The notes under the pieces are model-generated. The model saw only the letters and a program-made list of their open reading frames with translations. It ran no database searches and was not told the DNA's origin. Below are positions 22,449 through 30,627 of a stretch of DNA of 64,000 nt, in pieces (positions within the stretch are counted from its first letter, which is position 1; each line of letters opens with the position of its first letter). This stretch comes from Synechococcus sp. CBW1107 (GTDB lineage: Bacteria; Cyanobacteriota; Cyanobacteriia; PCC-6307; Cyanobiaceae): assembly GCF_015841355.1 (NCBI RefSeq), contig NZ_CP064908.1, positions 1,240,001 through 1,304,000 on the forward strand, in the 5' to 3' direction. A program made the position numbers and the translations under genes.

Positions 22449-24317
22449 TCAGGCCTGGAGTGAGAGCCGCTGCGGAATGCCGGGTTCGATGCCGGCCTCA
22501 TCGAAGACCAGCTTGAGCCGCCACCGGTATTCGCGGGCCACACCCCACTGCTTGAGGGGCTGGGTCTTGATCCAGAGCTTGAGGCGCACGCCGCTCTGAT
22601 CGAGCTGCTCCACCCCCAGCAGCTGGGGCTCCTCCAGGATCAGGGCACTCCACTCCGGATCGGCGGCCAGCTCCGTGGCCACCGCCTGCATCAGCGCGGA
22701 GGCCCTGGCCAGATCGCTGCGCCAGGCGATGTCCACCTCGAAGTTCACCCGGGCCCAGTCCTTGCTGCGGTTCTCACACTCGCGGATGGCGCCGTTGGGC
22801 AGGCTGATCAGTTCACCGCCGCCACCACGCAGCTGGGTGTAGAGAAGGTTCATGCTTTCCACCAGGCCGGCATGGCCGTTGGCGGCGATCGAATCGCCGA
22901 CGGCATAGAGGTCGGCGCTGAGGATCCGCACGCCGCCGATCAGATCTTCCACCAGCCCCCGGGCCAGGAAACCCACGGCCACCGCCACGATGCCTGCCCC
23001 GGCCAGGATCTCGGGGGTGAGGCCGAACAGCAGCAGGGTGAGATAGAGACCAAGCAGGGTGGTGCCGACCCCGATGGTGCCCTTGATCACCCCGAGATTG
23101 GTGCCCAGGCGCTGCTGGGGACGCCGCGAGTTGGGCTCCGCCAGCTGCGCCTGCTCCGCCCACTGGTTGAGGCGGCGCGCGAGGCTCCAGCTGAGCAGGC
23201 CCTCCAGCACGATCATCACCAGCCAGATCACCGGAATCCAGGCCGACTGGCGCAGCAGGGCCAGGGCGAGCAGGCGGCTGCCGGGCAACACGAACAGGGC
23301 CAGGATCACGGCCATCACCACCACGGCGATCCGCAGCACCCGGATCAGCTTGATGGTGAGCGACTGGTGGCGCTGGACGCGCTCCAGCTGCTGCACCTGC
23401 CGGAGAGCCTGGCCATCAGCGGCTTCAACTATGGCCTCCTCACCTGGCAGGGCCTTGTCCTCCTCGACGGTCGAGCGGCTCTGTTGGAGCTCGATCAGCT
23501 CCCGCCCCAGCGCCAGCACCCGCTGGCGGCGCCGACGCACGGCCGGGCTGCACACCAGCACACCGGCCGCGCCGAAGGCGGCGGCCAGAGCCACCATGGT
23601 CGCCCGGGCCCAGGGGAAGCGCCGGTCGAAGCTGGCTCCCCAGAGCGCTTCGCTCAGGGTGCGCTCCAGGATCCCCTCCCAGCGCTGCGCCAGGGCCTCG
23701 GTGTCCAGGCCATTGGTGATGCTGTCAGGCTCGGTGAGGGTGATCAGCGTCACCAGCGGGGTGTTGTTCGCCTCATCGGCCGGCAGCACGATCACCGGGC
23801 TGTTGTTCTTGGTGGCGATCGCCAGCGATGGCGTGAGCGGGTGACGGGGTTTCTGCTGGCGGTCGAGCCACAGACCGGCGCCGAGGCTCGGCGGGGGCGT
23901 CGGGGCGCTGCGCACGGAGGCCTCCAGCTGGCTGGCCAGTTCCCGCAGGCTGGTGGCCACGGCCGTGGAGCGGGCCTCCACCCGGGCGGCGCTGTCCTGG
24001 GCGCTGGCCCCATCCGCGCCCCCCACGGCCAGGCGGATGCGCGGCTCGCCAGGTCCGAGCGGGATGTGAGGACTCACCACCACGCTGCACCAGAAGCGGC
24101 CGCAGGGACGGGCCCGGTCGAGATCCCACCAGTGCTTGCGGGCCGACAGCCCCGCCTCCGCACTGGAGTCCGTCCCGCCCCCGGCAGCCCATCCAAAGCC
24201 GGACGCCGGGTTGACGAGCACGAGCATCAGGGCCATCACGGCCATGGCGAGCCTGCGAGGCCAGAGCCCCAGGGGCCAGCCGGCTGAACGTCGCTGCCGT
24301 GGTGTCCCCATCCCCAT
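22449..24317 (-). CDS. Large MscS-family mechanosensitive channel
   Basis: This 622-residue protein has a signal-like N-terminus (MAVMALMLVLVNPASGF) and a periplasmic domain of about 200 residues. One TM lies near 235-255, then a coiled-coil-prone linker, two or three TMs and the MscS core. The pore helix and upper beta region read AGAGIVAVAVGFLARGLVEDLIGGVRIL, followed by YAVGDSIAANGHAGLVESMNLLYTQLR and ISLPNGAIRECENRSKDWARV, all hallmark MscS sequence. The family role is release of solutes on hypo-osmotic shock. It is far longer than E. coli MscS (286 residues), so it falls in the multi-domain class with an extra sensor region. Confidence 0.88.
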   Translation of the reverse strand: MGMGTPRQRRSAGWPLGLWPRRLAMAVMALMLVLVNPASGFGWAAGGGTDSSAEAGLSARKHWWDLDRARPCGRFWCSVVVSPHIPLGPGEPRIRLAVGGADGASAQDSAARVEARSTAVATSLRELASQLEASVRSAPTPPPSLGAGLWLDRQQKPRHPLTPSLAIATKNNSPVIVLPADEANNTPLVTLITLTEPDSITNGLDTEALAQRWEGILERTLSEALWGASFDRRFPWARATMVALAAAFGAAGVLVCSPAVRRRRQRVLALGRELIELQQSRSTVEEDKALPGEEAIVEAADGQALRQVQQLERVQRHQSLTIKLIRVLRIAVVVMAVILALFVLPGSRLLALALLRQSAWIPVIWLVMIVLEGLLSWSLARRLNQWAEQAQLAEPNSRRPQQRLGTNLGVIKGTIGVGTTLLGLYLTLLLFGLTPEILAGAGIVAVAVGFLARGLVEDLIGGVRILSADLYAVGDSIAANGHAGLVESMNLLYTQLRGGGGELISLPNGAIRECENRSKDWARVNFEVDIAWRSDLARASALMQAVATELAADPEWSALILEEPQLLGVEQLDQSGVRLKLWIKTQPLKQWGVAREYRWRLKLVFDEAGIEPGIPQRLSLQA

Positions 24318-24324
24318 GCCGTGC

Positions 24325-25149
24325 TCAGCTCTCCACAGGTGTAGCGGGGGGGAACCGCCAAAGGCCCTCCAGCACCTCCGCTCGGGGGAGATAGAGCCTC
24401 ACGGTGTCGTTCCAGCCTGGAGCGATGTGCCGCCAGTTCGGCTGGCTGGAGCTGGCGCCGAACACAATCTGGACCGCGGCGTCGGGTTCGGGCTGGGGCG
24501 TGAGGTTGTTGAGGGAATAGCCGCCATGGGGATTGGCTTCGAAATAGCCCTCGGCGTTGTACACACTGATCGACCAGAACCCGTCCACCGGCACATCGGC
24601 CACCCGCAGCCGGTGGGGGGTGGTGCCGTCGTTGTGCTCGGGTGTCACGTTGATGAACAGCACAGCCCGTTCACTGCCGCCCCCCCCAGCCCCAGGATGG
24701 CCCGGCGCAGCGCTCCCAGGCTCTGCTGGTCCCAGTCCGGCAGCACCAGGTTGCCGGGGCTGCTCTGCTTCACCCGCACAGCGTCCTGCAGGGCGTGGGC
24801 CGCGACCACATCCGCTGGATCACCGGGATTCACCAGCGTGCGGATGTTCACGCGCAGGTAGCGGCTGCCCACCGACTCCTGGGTGAGGCGATAGCTGGCA
24901 GGCCGGGCCTCATCGGCCACGATGAAGTGATCCTCGTTGATGATCCGGATCGACTGGAAGCGCTCGCCCCGCTCCGGCAGCGTGAGGGTCACGGGCATGC
25001 TCAGATCGAACACGCCGTAGGACTAAAGGGTGTCGCGGTTGGCCGAAGGCACCGCTGGCGTCCCGCTGGCGCAGGTAGCTGTCGGTCTCGGCGCGCACGA
25101 AGGTGTCGATGGTCACCTGGATCGGCCGGCTGTCCTGGTTGGTGCTCAT
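24325..25149 (-). pseudogene. DUF1254/DUF1214 protein gene, broken
   Basis: ATG 25149 starts IQVTIDTFVRAETDSYL, the N-terminus of DUF1254 proteins. After about 35 codons the frame shifts, and the continuing frame reads NRDTL, stop (TAG), SYGVFDLSMPVTLTLPE. Here the conserved NRDTLYS Tyr is replaced by a stop and the usual loop before it is missing. The frame shifts again at a run of eight G (plus-strand C at about 24680-24688) before the DUF1214 part, which includes PVDGFWSISVYNAEGYF and WNDTVRLYLPRAEVLEG. Two frameshifts, a nonsense codon and a deletion make this a pseudogene. Confidence 0.8.
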
Positions 25150-25502
25150 CGAGGCGTGAGGAGCGCTGGCGTGGGGGCATCCTTACCGATGGGTGTCGCG
25201 AACGATCCGTGTCACGCAGTTTGGCGATCCCCAACGCCCGGGCTGGTGCTGGGCACTGTGCCGCCCTCTCCGGGTTCCTCAATCAGGGCCGTGACCATCA
25301 CCCCGTAAGGCTGATGCGTGTGGCCTGGACCGACTTGGCGGGCAGGGCGACACGGAGGTCGCCTGGGACCATGGACTCCACCCGCGCAGCTGGACCAGGG
25401 CATCATCAGCACCTCCACCTGCCCCATGGGCTTCCGCTGTGTGGTGCGGGTCTGAGCTGTGGCGGAACGGAACGTTCTCCGGTGACCTGGTTGAAGCTGG
25501 GA
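25150..25502. other. Gene-free spacer between the DUF1254 pseudogene and the integron relic
   Basis: No gene is supported. Frames here are short or cross the attC-like element at 25503. The boundary between native DNA and the cassette region probably lies in this stretch. Confidence 0.4.
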
Positions 25503-25561
25503 GCAAACTTTCCAGTTCACCGGCGGAGCGCAGCGACGTTCGCTGGAACCGGTTGTTAGCG
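25503..25561 (-). other. attC-like (59-base-element-like) recombination site
   Basis: Read on the minus strand this 59-base imperfect palindrome begins CGCTAAC and ends AGTTTGC. The inner arms are GTTCCAGCG and CGGTGAAC, and the GC-rich apex resembles the GACGCCGCTTCGCGGC-type apex of many attC sites. The order R'', L'', apex, L', R' and the total size fit an integron cassette attC. Both outer cores deviate by one base from RYYYAAC / GTTRRRY, so the site may be worn. It lies 148 bases beyond the stop of the 1,114-residue gene, where a cassette attC should be. Confidence 0.5.
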
Positions 25562-25708
25562 ATCTCCCCATTCGGCATCTGACGAGCGGTACGGGCAGGG
25601 TTTCATCCGATGGGGTTTCGCCACTCCTTCGATCGTCCCAGATACAGTCTTCCAAATTGGAAATTGTCAAAGCTGACTCCGAACAGCCACGGCTGCGAGC
25701 GACCTTCA

Positions 25709-28700
25709 TTACCCGAGTAGATCGCGCATGTCGGCTCCATCTGCGCAGGACTTCAAGTCGAAATCGATGTTTGCTGGGACAAGTTGGTCATTGGCGTCTC
25801 GACTCGGGAGCACGTACGTGATCGACCCGTGAGACGCGACCAGCGCCACCAAGCTCGTGCGGTGCGGTTCGATGTCGACTTGTACAACGCCGTCATACAG
25901 CTGCTGGTCGACGCGATCGCTGCCTGGGACGAACGTGAGGCCGCGCACACCGTCTATCCGTAGCAGGCGGCGCGCCGCCTCGCGCATCAGCGGTTGCACA
26001 GCCTCTAGGAGCGCCAGGCGCTGCGCCGGACCCAGCGCCGCAACCGGATCGAAACCGGCGCCGCGCACTTCGATGCCCTGAAGCGCTATGGGGTTGACCG
26101 GATGGCCTGGTCCGCCCAGGGGCAGCGGGGGTTCGAGTGACAGTTTCAGGTACTTATCCCGATCGTCAAACAGCACGTGCAAGAAGTCGTTCTCGAGGCT
26201 GAAAAAGCTGAGCCGCCCGAGCTCGCTTACCGAGCCGAAGCCGATGTGCGCGATCGAGTGGACAGCGAAGCGCAGCTCGAGGGTTGCTGGTTTGCCGAGC
26301 ATCACCCCCAAGCACAAGCGTATGTCGGGCCAGCACGTCAACAGGTAGGAACGCTCCGCGCTCTCGAGGTACGAGCGTGGGGCGACGTGCACCTGGGGCG
26401 ACGACGCAGCCCAAGCGTGCGCGGTGAACGGTCCTTGCAATTGGCCTTGGTTTGGAACAGCTCCCGCGATGACCGTAAGCGCATCCTGTGCGTGTTCCGC
26501 GTCGTAATCGACCGCATAGCGGTTGCCAAGCCACAGCGCGTAGATGTTGGCGTTGAGCAGATTCTGCGAAATCCCATACCCTAAACGTGGTGTTTCGCCC
26601 GCCGCAAGCCTACGTTGCAATGCCTCAGAGACGTATCCTCGCAAGTCCGGATCAACTTGCGTTACCACATGCGCGAAGCCTGTGAAGGGATAGGAGATGC
26701 CCGTCAGTGTGCTCGCCGCTAGCCGCTGTTCAGTGCGTCCGTCGGCTGCGTATTGCAAGAGTTCGTGTCGGGGCACGCCTTCTTCGGCGAGCACGTCGCC
26801 GACAACCGGGATGCCGATCGATACGTCAACTTGCGCATCAAACGGTAATGGCAGGCGGAAGTGCGGGAAGCGCTGCATGGCCTGCTCGAGCCCGTCGACG
26901 ACGCCCTCCTCGAGTACGGCTCGCACCTGATTTTCGAAGGCCTCGATGGCAAAGTTCGCAATCGTGTCGAAAAGCTGATGGACACCGCTCGGAATCTGTG
27001 AATTCACCGACACCGTGACGTCCCCGTCGAGCGACGCTCGGTCCGCATCGAGAAAAAGTCCCCCCGGGTTGCTACGCCGATCCGGCGCAACGCTTGAGCG
27101 CAAGCGGGGTTGATCGATTGTCAGTCGCAGCTCGCTCGTGTCCCAAACCAGGTAGGTGACGACCGCGAGCAGCGCGGCTCCACCTAACACCGTCGCCACC
27201 GGGGCGTTCGCGATGAGTAGGGACAGGGTGAGCCACCCCAGCGGGCCGAGCCCCATGAGGAGCATGATCAGCGGTCCGACCACGAGCGGACCGACGATGG
27301 CTAGTGCCACCAACGTGCCGGCCGCTGTGGCCCAGAAGTGAACACCCGGCCAGCGCTCCATCGTGAGCGTCGCCTCGAAACGCCGCAGCGCGAACTCGAA
27401 CTCGATCATTGGACGATTGGCGTTGCCGTCAATGAGAGTGATCCGCAGCCCGCTCAACAGATCCCGATTCGCAGCGAACTCGGCGCGCAGCGACTCCAGC
27501 TGTAGACGCACGTGTATGAGGTCAAAGGAGGGGCTCGGCCAGATCGACTCACCGAAATCGCCGTTGATCGTTTCCTGTAGCGTGGAGATGCGTTGTGAGA
27601 GCACCTCTTCGCGCACCCGCGCACGCGACGTCGGATCCAACTCCTCGAAGCGCCTGTTCCTCGCGATGTTCGCGTTGGCTGCTACGGCGGCAATTTCGTT
27701 CTCGATCGCAGCGGGGAGTATGACCGGGTTTTCCTGACCGCCCAGGGGCAGAGGGTTTGGGAGCGACAGCAGTTCTTTCGCCAGCGACTCCGCCATGCGA
27801 TCGAGCAGCCCTCTGCCGCCACCCAGGCCGTCGGCGCTGGTAGGCGGCTCGCGCAGGAAGCAGAAGAGTCCATCGCCCGCCTCAAAATCGGCGTTCGGCG
27901 GCGTGTTATCCGAGAAGCGCTCTAACTGGTCAAGCCAGTCGATTTCGAAGCGCACCGCTCTGTTCTCTGGATCGGTCGGGTCGACGCGTGCGCCGCTCGC
28001 CACGTCGAGCCGCGAGCCGATCGCGTTCAGGATCGCTTGAATCGCGTCGAGGAGCGATTGGCGGATCTCGAACGAGGCGCTCGCATGCAGCGTCTGGGGT
28101 TGGCACTGCGGTAGGAAGGGCTCGCTTTGGATCTCTGGCTTGCGGTCAAAGACTCCCGGCCCATAGGTGGCCATTGTCTGAGCGTGCACGTAGGCCCTAT
28201 TGGCCGCATGCGCTGTCCCGCGCGCCCGAGTCGTATGGCGGGCACGGCGGGAGTACTTGCCGAGCGTGACCCAACCCGCATCCTGCTTCTCAGCCTTCGC
28301 GCGCAGGTCCCGAAACCCCTTGGGGATCGCGAACACGCTCGGCGGGACGTCGCCGATGGACCGGATCGTCACGCGGTGGCGCGCGAGACATGCTCGCCGG
28401 ACGCCCTTCGCATCGGCGGCCCACATCTCGACGCACACAGGCACTCCCTCCTCCACAAGCTCGTCGAGCGGCAATCCAACAGCCACCAAGAGCTCGAGCC
28501 CCGGCAGGCAGGAATGAAGAACGGCTTCGGCAACCTCGCGCGATATCGGCTTGTCCGCGCCGAGCTCGATGCGCAGATCGAGGGAAAGCGCACCGCGCAC
28601 GGACAGCGTGATCTCGCCTGGCTTTCTGTCGACGCGCCAATCCAATGTGAGCTTGCGCGTCGAGCACAGAATCGGCGTCGCGGGCAACTGCTCGTTCCCG

Positions 28701-29053
28701 AAGTGCAGGAAACTCCCGTCCTTCAGGTCGAGGTAAACGGCGCCATGGTCGGAGTGTTCGAGCACACGGCTCGGCGAGGCTTTCTCGACGCTCTCGTTTG
28801 ATCGGTAACCACCTGCCGAGTGGATGCGCACACGACGCTGCACCGACGACGCGCGCGCTTCGGGCAATCCGGGGAAGGCGTTGCCGAACGAAGTTTGCAT
28901 CGCCGCGAGTTCGAATGTCGAGTCGAGCTCGAACACGACCCCGCTTGCCGCGCTCTTCGGCGCCTGCCACGGCCTCGTGGGTTTCGACGCGAGCAACTTA
29001 CGAACCTCCTCCGTCGCTGCTCGATGCAGACCTTCGGGGGTAGCGAACTTCAT
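25709..29053 (-). CDS. 1,114-residue protein with probable BPI/TULIP-like C-terminal domain; putative integron cassette gene
   Basis: A single uninterrupted frame. Residues 1-560 are soluble mixed alpha/beta. Residues 573-637 are strongly hydrophobic (two or three helices, e.g. FWATAAGTLVALAIVGPLVV). Residues 640-1114 are soluble. From about 826, ISQNLLNANIYALW..., the late LTFVPG segment and VQVDIEPHRTSLVALVAS resemble the conserved strands of BPI/LBP-type TULIP lipid-binding domains. A motif, PLPLGGxxNPV-like, occurs twice (434-446 and 976-988), suggesting internal duplication. No signal peptide is visible. Codon choice (many TCG, GCG and CGA) differs from nearby cyanobacterial genes. Flanked by attC-like sites, it is a candidate cassette gene. 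Lipid transfer or membrane contact is an inference. Confidence 0.75.
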   Translation of the reverse strand: MKFATPEGLHRAATEEVRKLLASKPTRPWQAPKSAASGVVFELDSTFELAAMQTSFGNAFPGLPEARASSVQRRVRIHSAGGYRSNESVEKASPSRVLEHSDHGAVYLDLKDGSFLHFGNEQLPATPILCSTRKLTLDWRVDRKPGEITLSVRGALSLDLRIELGADKPISREVAEAVLHSCLPGLELLVAVGLPLDELVEEGVPVCVEMWAADAKGVRRACLARHRVTIRSIGDVPPSVFAIPKGFRDLRAKAEKQDAGWVTLGKYSRRARHTTRARGTAHAANRAYVHAQTMATYGPGVFDRKPEIQSEPFLPQCQPQTLHASASFEIRQSLLDAIQAILNAIGSRLDVASGARVDPTDPENRAVRFEIDWLDQLERFSDNTPPNADFEAGDGLFCFLREPPTSADGLGGGRGLLDRMAESLAKELLSLPNPLPLGGQENPVILPAAIENEIAAVAANANIARNRRFEELDPTSRARVREEVLSQRISTLQETINGDFGESIWPSPSFDLIHVRLQLESLRAEFAANRDLLSGLRITLIDGNANRPMIEFEFALRRFEATLTMERWPGVHFWATAAGTLVALAIVGPLVVGPLIMLLMGLGPLGWLTLSLLIANAPVATVLGGAALLAVVTYLVWDTSELRLTIDQPRLRSSVAPDRRSNPGGLFLDADRASLDGDVTVSVNSQIPSGVHQLFDTIANFAIEAFENQVRAVLEEGVVDGLEQAMQRFPHFRLPLPFDAQVDVSIGIPVVGDVLAEEGVPRHELLQYAADGRTEQRLAASTLTGISYPFTGFAHVVTQVDPDLRGYVSEALQRRLAAGETPRLGYGISQNLLNANIYALWLGNRYAVDYDAEHAQDALTVIAGAVPNQGQLQGPFTAHAWAASSPQVHVAPRSYLESAERSYLLTCWPDIRLCLGVMLGKPATLELRFAVHSIAHIGFGSVSELGRLSFFSLENDFLHVLFDDRDKYLKLSLEPPLPLGGPGHPVNPIALQGIEVRGAGFDPVAALGPAQRLALLEAVQPLMREAARRLLRIDGVRGLTFVPGSDRVDQQLYDGVVQVDIEPHRTSLVALVASHGSITYVLPSRDANDQLVPANIDFDLKSCADGADMRDLLG

Positions 29054-29162
29054 GTCTCACATAGCGCCCTCTTCAAGGAAGATAGCCAATGATTCAGACT
29101 GGCAAAGATCTTTGAAAATTCTTAATTTCTACAGCATGTCGCTAACATTAAACATGATCATT

Positions 29163-29211
29163 ACCCAACCGGTGCAGCTGGATGGACATCCGATCGATGG
29201 AAGGGTTAGGC
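29163..29211 (-). other. Possible attC site between the two cassette genes
   Basis: On the minus strand the core GCCTAAC (29211-29205) and core GTTGGGT (29169-29163) both satisfy RYYYAAC / GTTRRRY exactly. They enclose a weak inner palindrome centred on GGAC (GGAT/ATCC). At 49 bases it is shorter than typical attC sites and the inner arms pair poorly. The position, 29 bases after the stop of the 140-residue gene and 110 bases before the 1,114-residue gene, is where an attC would be expected. Confidence 0.35.
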
Positions 29212-29239
29212 ATCGGCGTGCCGAGATCGATGTACCTGT

Positions 29240-29662
29240 TCATTGGGCTTCAACGTTAACCAGTTGATCGACCGACTTCCATTCCGAGGCGCCAACAAGG
29301 CAGTACGTTCCCGTGACCGTTGTTGTTCGGTAAGAGGAGTTGGGCTTGCCGGTTGCGACTGCCTTGATCGTGGCGCATTGATCTGACAGCTTGGTCGATA
29401 TGGCTATCACGTTCGGAATGTGCACGTATGGCAACTCGGACCTGTCCTGGCTATCGGACGCCTGGAAGCCAAGTGCTGACGAGATGCTTATGACGACGCT
29501 GTTCTGCCCGGCTTCCGGAAAGCCAATTTTGGCGAGCTTTGCAAGGAGAGATAATCGTGTGGAATTCTCTAATCTTGGGGTCAGCAGCGTCACAGCCTTG
29601 ACTTGAAACGAGACAAGGACTGCAAAGCAGACCAAAGCACTGTTGAAGAATCGCGTGGTCAT
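29240..29662 (-). CDS. Small secreted hypothetical protein; putative cassette gene
   Basis: ATG 29662 gives 140 residues beginning MTTRFFNSALVCFAVLVSFQVKAVTLL, a clear signal peptide with cleavage expected after VKA. The mature part is Ser/Thr-rich and strand-prone. It has two cysteines near the C-terminus (SDQCATIK and GTYCLVGA) that could form a disulfide. No family is recognised. The open frame extends upstream to 29809, but those codons cross the putative recombination core at 29674-29680. Lower GC and a start 11 bases after that core fit a promoterless integron cassette. Confidence 0.55.
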   Translation of the reverse strand: MTTRFFNSALVCFAVLVSFQVKAVTLLTPRLENSTRLSLLAKLAKIGFPEAGQNSVVISISSALGFQASDSQDRSELPYVHIPNVIAISTKLSDQCATIKAVATGKPNSSYRTTTVTGTYCLVGASEWKSVDQLVNVEAQ

Positions 29663-29673
29663 TTTGATGCGAT

Positions 29674-29680
29674 GTCTAAC
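29674..29680 (-). other. Putative integron crossover core (attI-side or cassette junction)
   Basis: On the minus strand this reads GTTAGAC, an exact GTTRRRY core. It lies 169 bases downstream of the integrase stop and 11 bases upstream of the first cassette-like gene. No partner RYYYAAC core forms an attC with it, which is what a simple attI-type site would show. A seven-base match alone is weak; position is the main support. Confidence 0.35.
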
Positions 29681-29848
29681 AATATCTTGACGGGTCCGAT
29701 ATCCACGCCCTGTCCAGCCCCTATGGCCGCAGAAGAACCCTAAGCCCCCAAGCTCATGGCTGAAATCGATTCCAGCATAGGGCCTTTTTGGAATTGTCCC
29801 ATCTCTCAACGGACCTTAGGCGGGTCCACGAACCGAATGTTTGTTTTG

Positions 29849-30610
29849 CTACAAAAGATCTGCTGGACTCAGCACACCACAGGGGCCGCGATTCAGCACA
29901 TGCGTATAGATCATCGTCGTCTTCACGTCACGGTGACCCAGCAACTCCTGAATGGTTCGAATGTCGTGACCACGCTCCAGCAGGTGGGTGGCAAACGAAT
30001 GCCGAAAGGTGTGACACCTGGCCTGCTTATTGATTCCTGCTTTCAGGATTGCTCGTTTCACGGCCTTCTGGATCAGGGAAGGGTCGATGTGGTGCCTGCC
30101 TTCGGTTCGTTCCTTCTGATCACTCCAGCGGTGAGCCTGCAGAAACACCCATTGTCAGGCCCACTCTGAAGCAGCGGTCGGATACTTGCGTCCCAGTGCC
30201 ATGGGCAACATCACCCGTCCCCACCCGGCCGCCAGATCCGCCCGGTATATCTCCTGCACGCCCAGCAGATGGGCCTGCATAGGCTCCACCAGACTGGTTG
30301 GAAACACAGTGACCCGGTCCTTGTCACCCTTGCCGCTGCGAACGGTCAGCTGCCGAGTCTGACAGTCCACATCCTTGATCCATAGCCGCAAGGCTTCCAT
30401 CAGCCGAAGACCACTGCCATACAGCAACTGCGCCACGAGCTGCTCGACACCTTCGAGCTGACTCAGCACCACCTTCACCTCAGCCACCGCGGGCACCACC
30501 GGTAATCGCTTGGGCTGCCGGGCGCGAACCACTCCCTCCAGGTTCCCCACATCTCCGCCCAGCACCGTCCGGTAGAGAAACAGCAAGGCCGACAGCGCCT
30601 GGATCTGCGT
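29849..30610 (-). pseudogene. intI: Integron integrase (IntI), N-terminally truncated with an internal stop
   Basis: The frame reads TQIQALSALLFLYRTVLGG and GSGLRLMEALRLWIKDVD (catalytic Arg). MALGRKYPTAASEWA[13 protein letters not shown] is the extra IntI-specific patch of integron integrases. [13 protein letters not shown] (His-x-x-Arg) and [19 protein letters not shown] (nucleophile Tyr and the IntI C-terminal signature) follow. A TGA at 30155-30157 replaces the Trp codon of the EWxWQ motif, and sequence upstream of 30610 is missing, so about 90-100 N-terminal residues are lost at the metallo-hydrolase gene. Apart from the TGA the frame is intact, suggesting recent inactivation. It is oriented the same way as the putative cassettes. 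Confidence 0.88.
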
Positions 30611-30624
30611 TCAACGCAGATCCA
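30600..30624. terminator. Perfect inverted repeat at the intI truncation point
   Basis: Eleven-base perfect arms (TGGATCTGCGT / ACGCAGATCCA) surround a three-base loop. It begins four bases beyond the stop of the ferredoxin-MBL gene, so it may end its transcript, although no T-run follows. The left arm is part of the IntI coding sequence, so the hairpin sits exactly on the junction that removed the integrase N-terminus. Confidence 0.5.
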
Positions 30625-30627
30625 CCC

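Noticed and set aside
25212-25709. A 165-codon minus frame starting on the stop of the 1,114-residue gene
   Set aside because: It crosses the attC-like palindrome and has no recognisable content.
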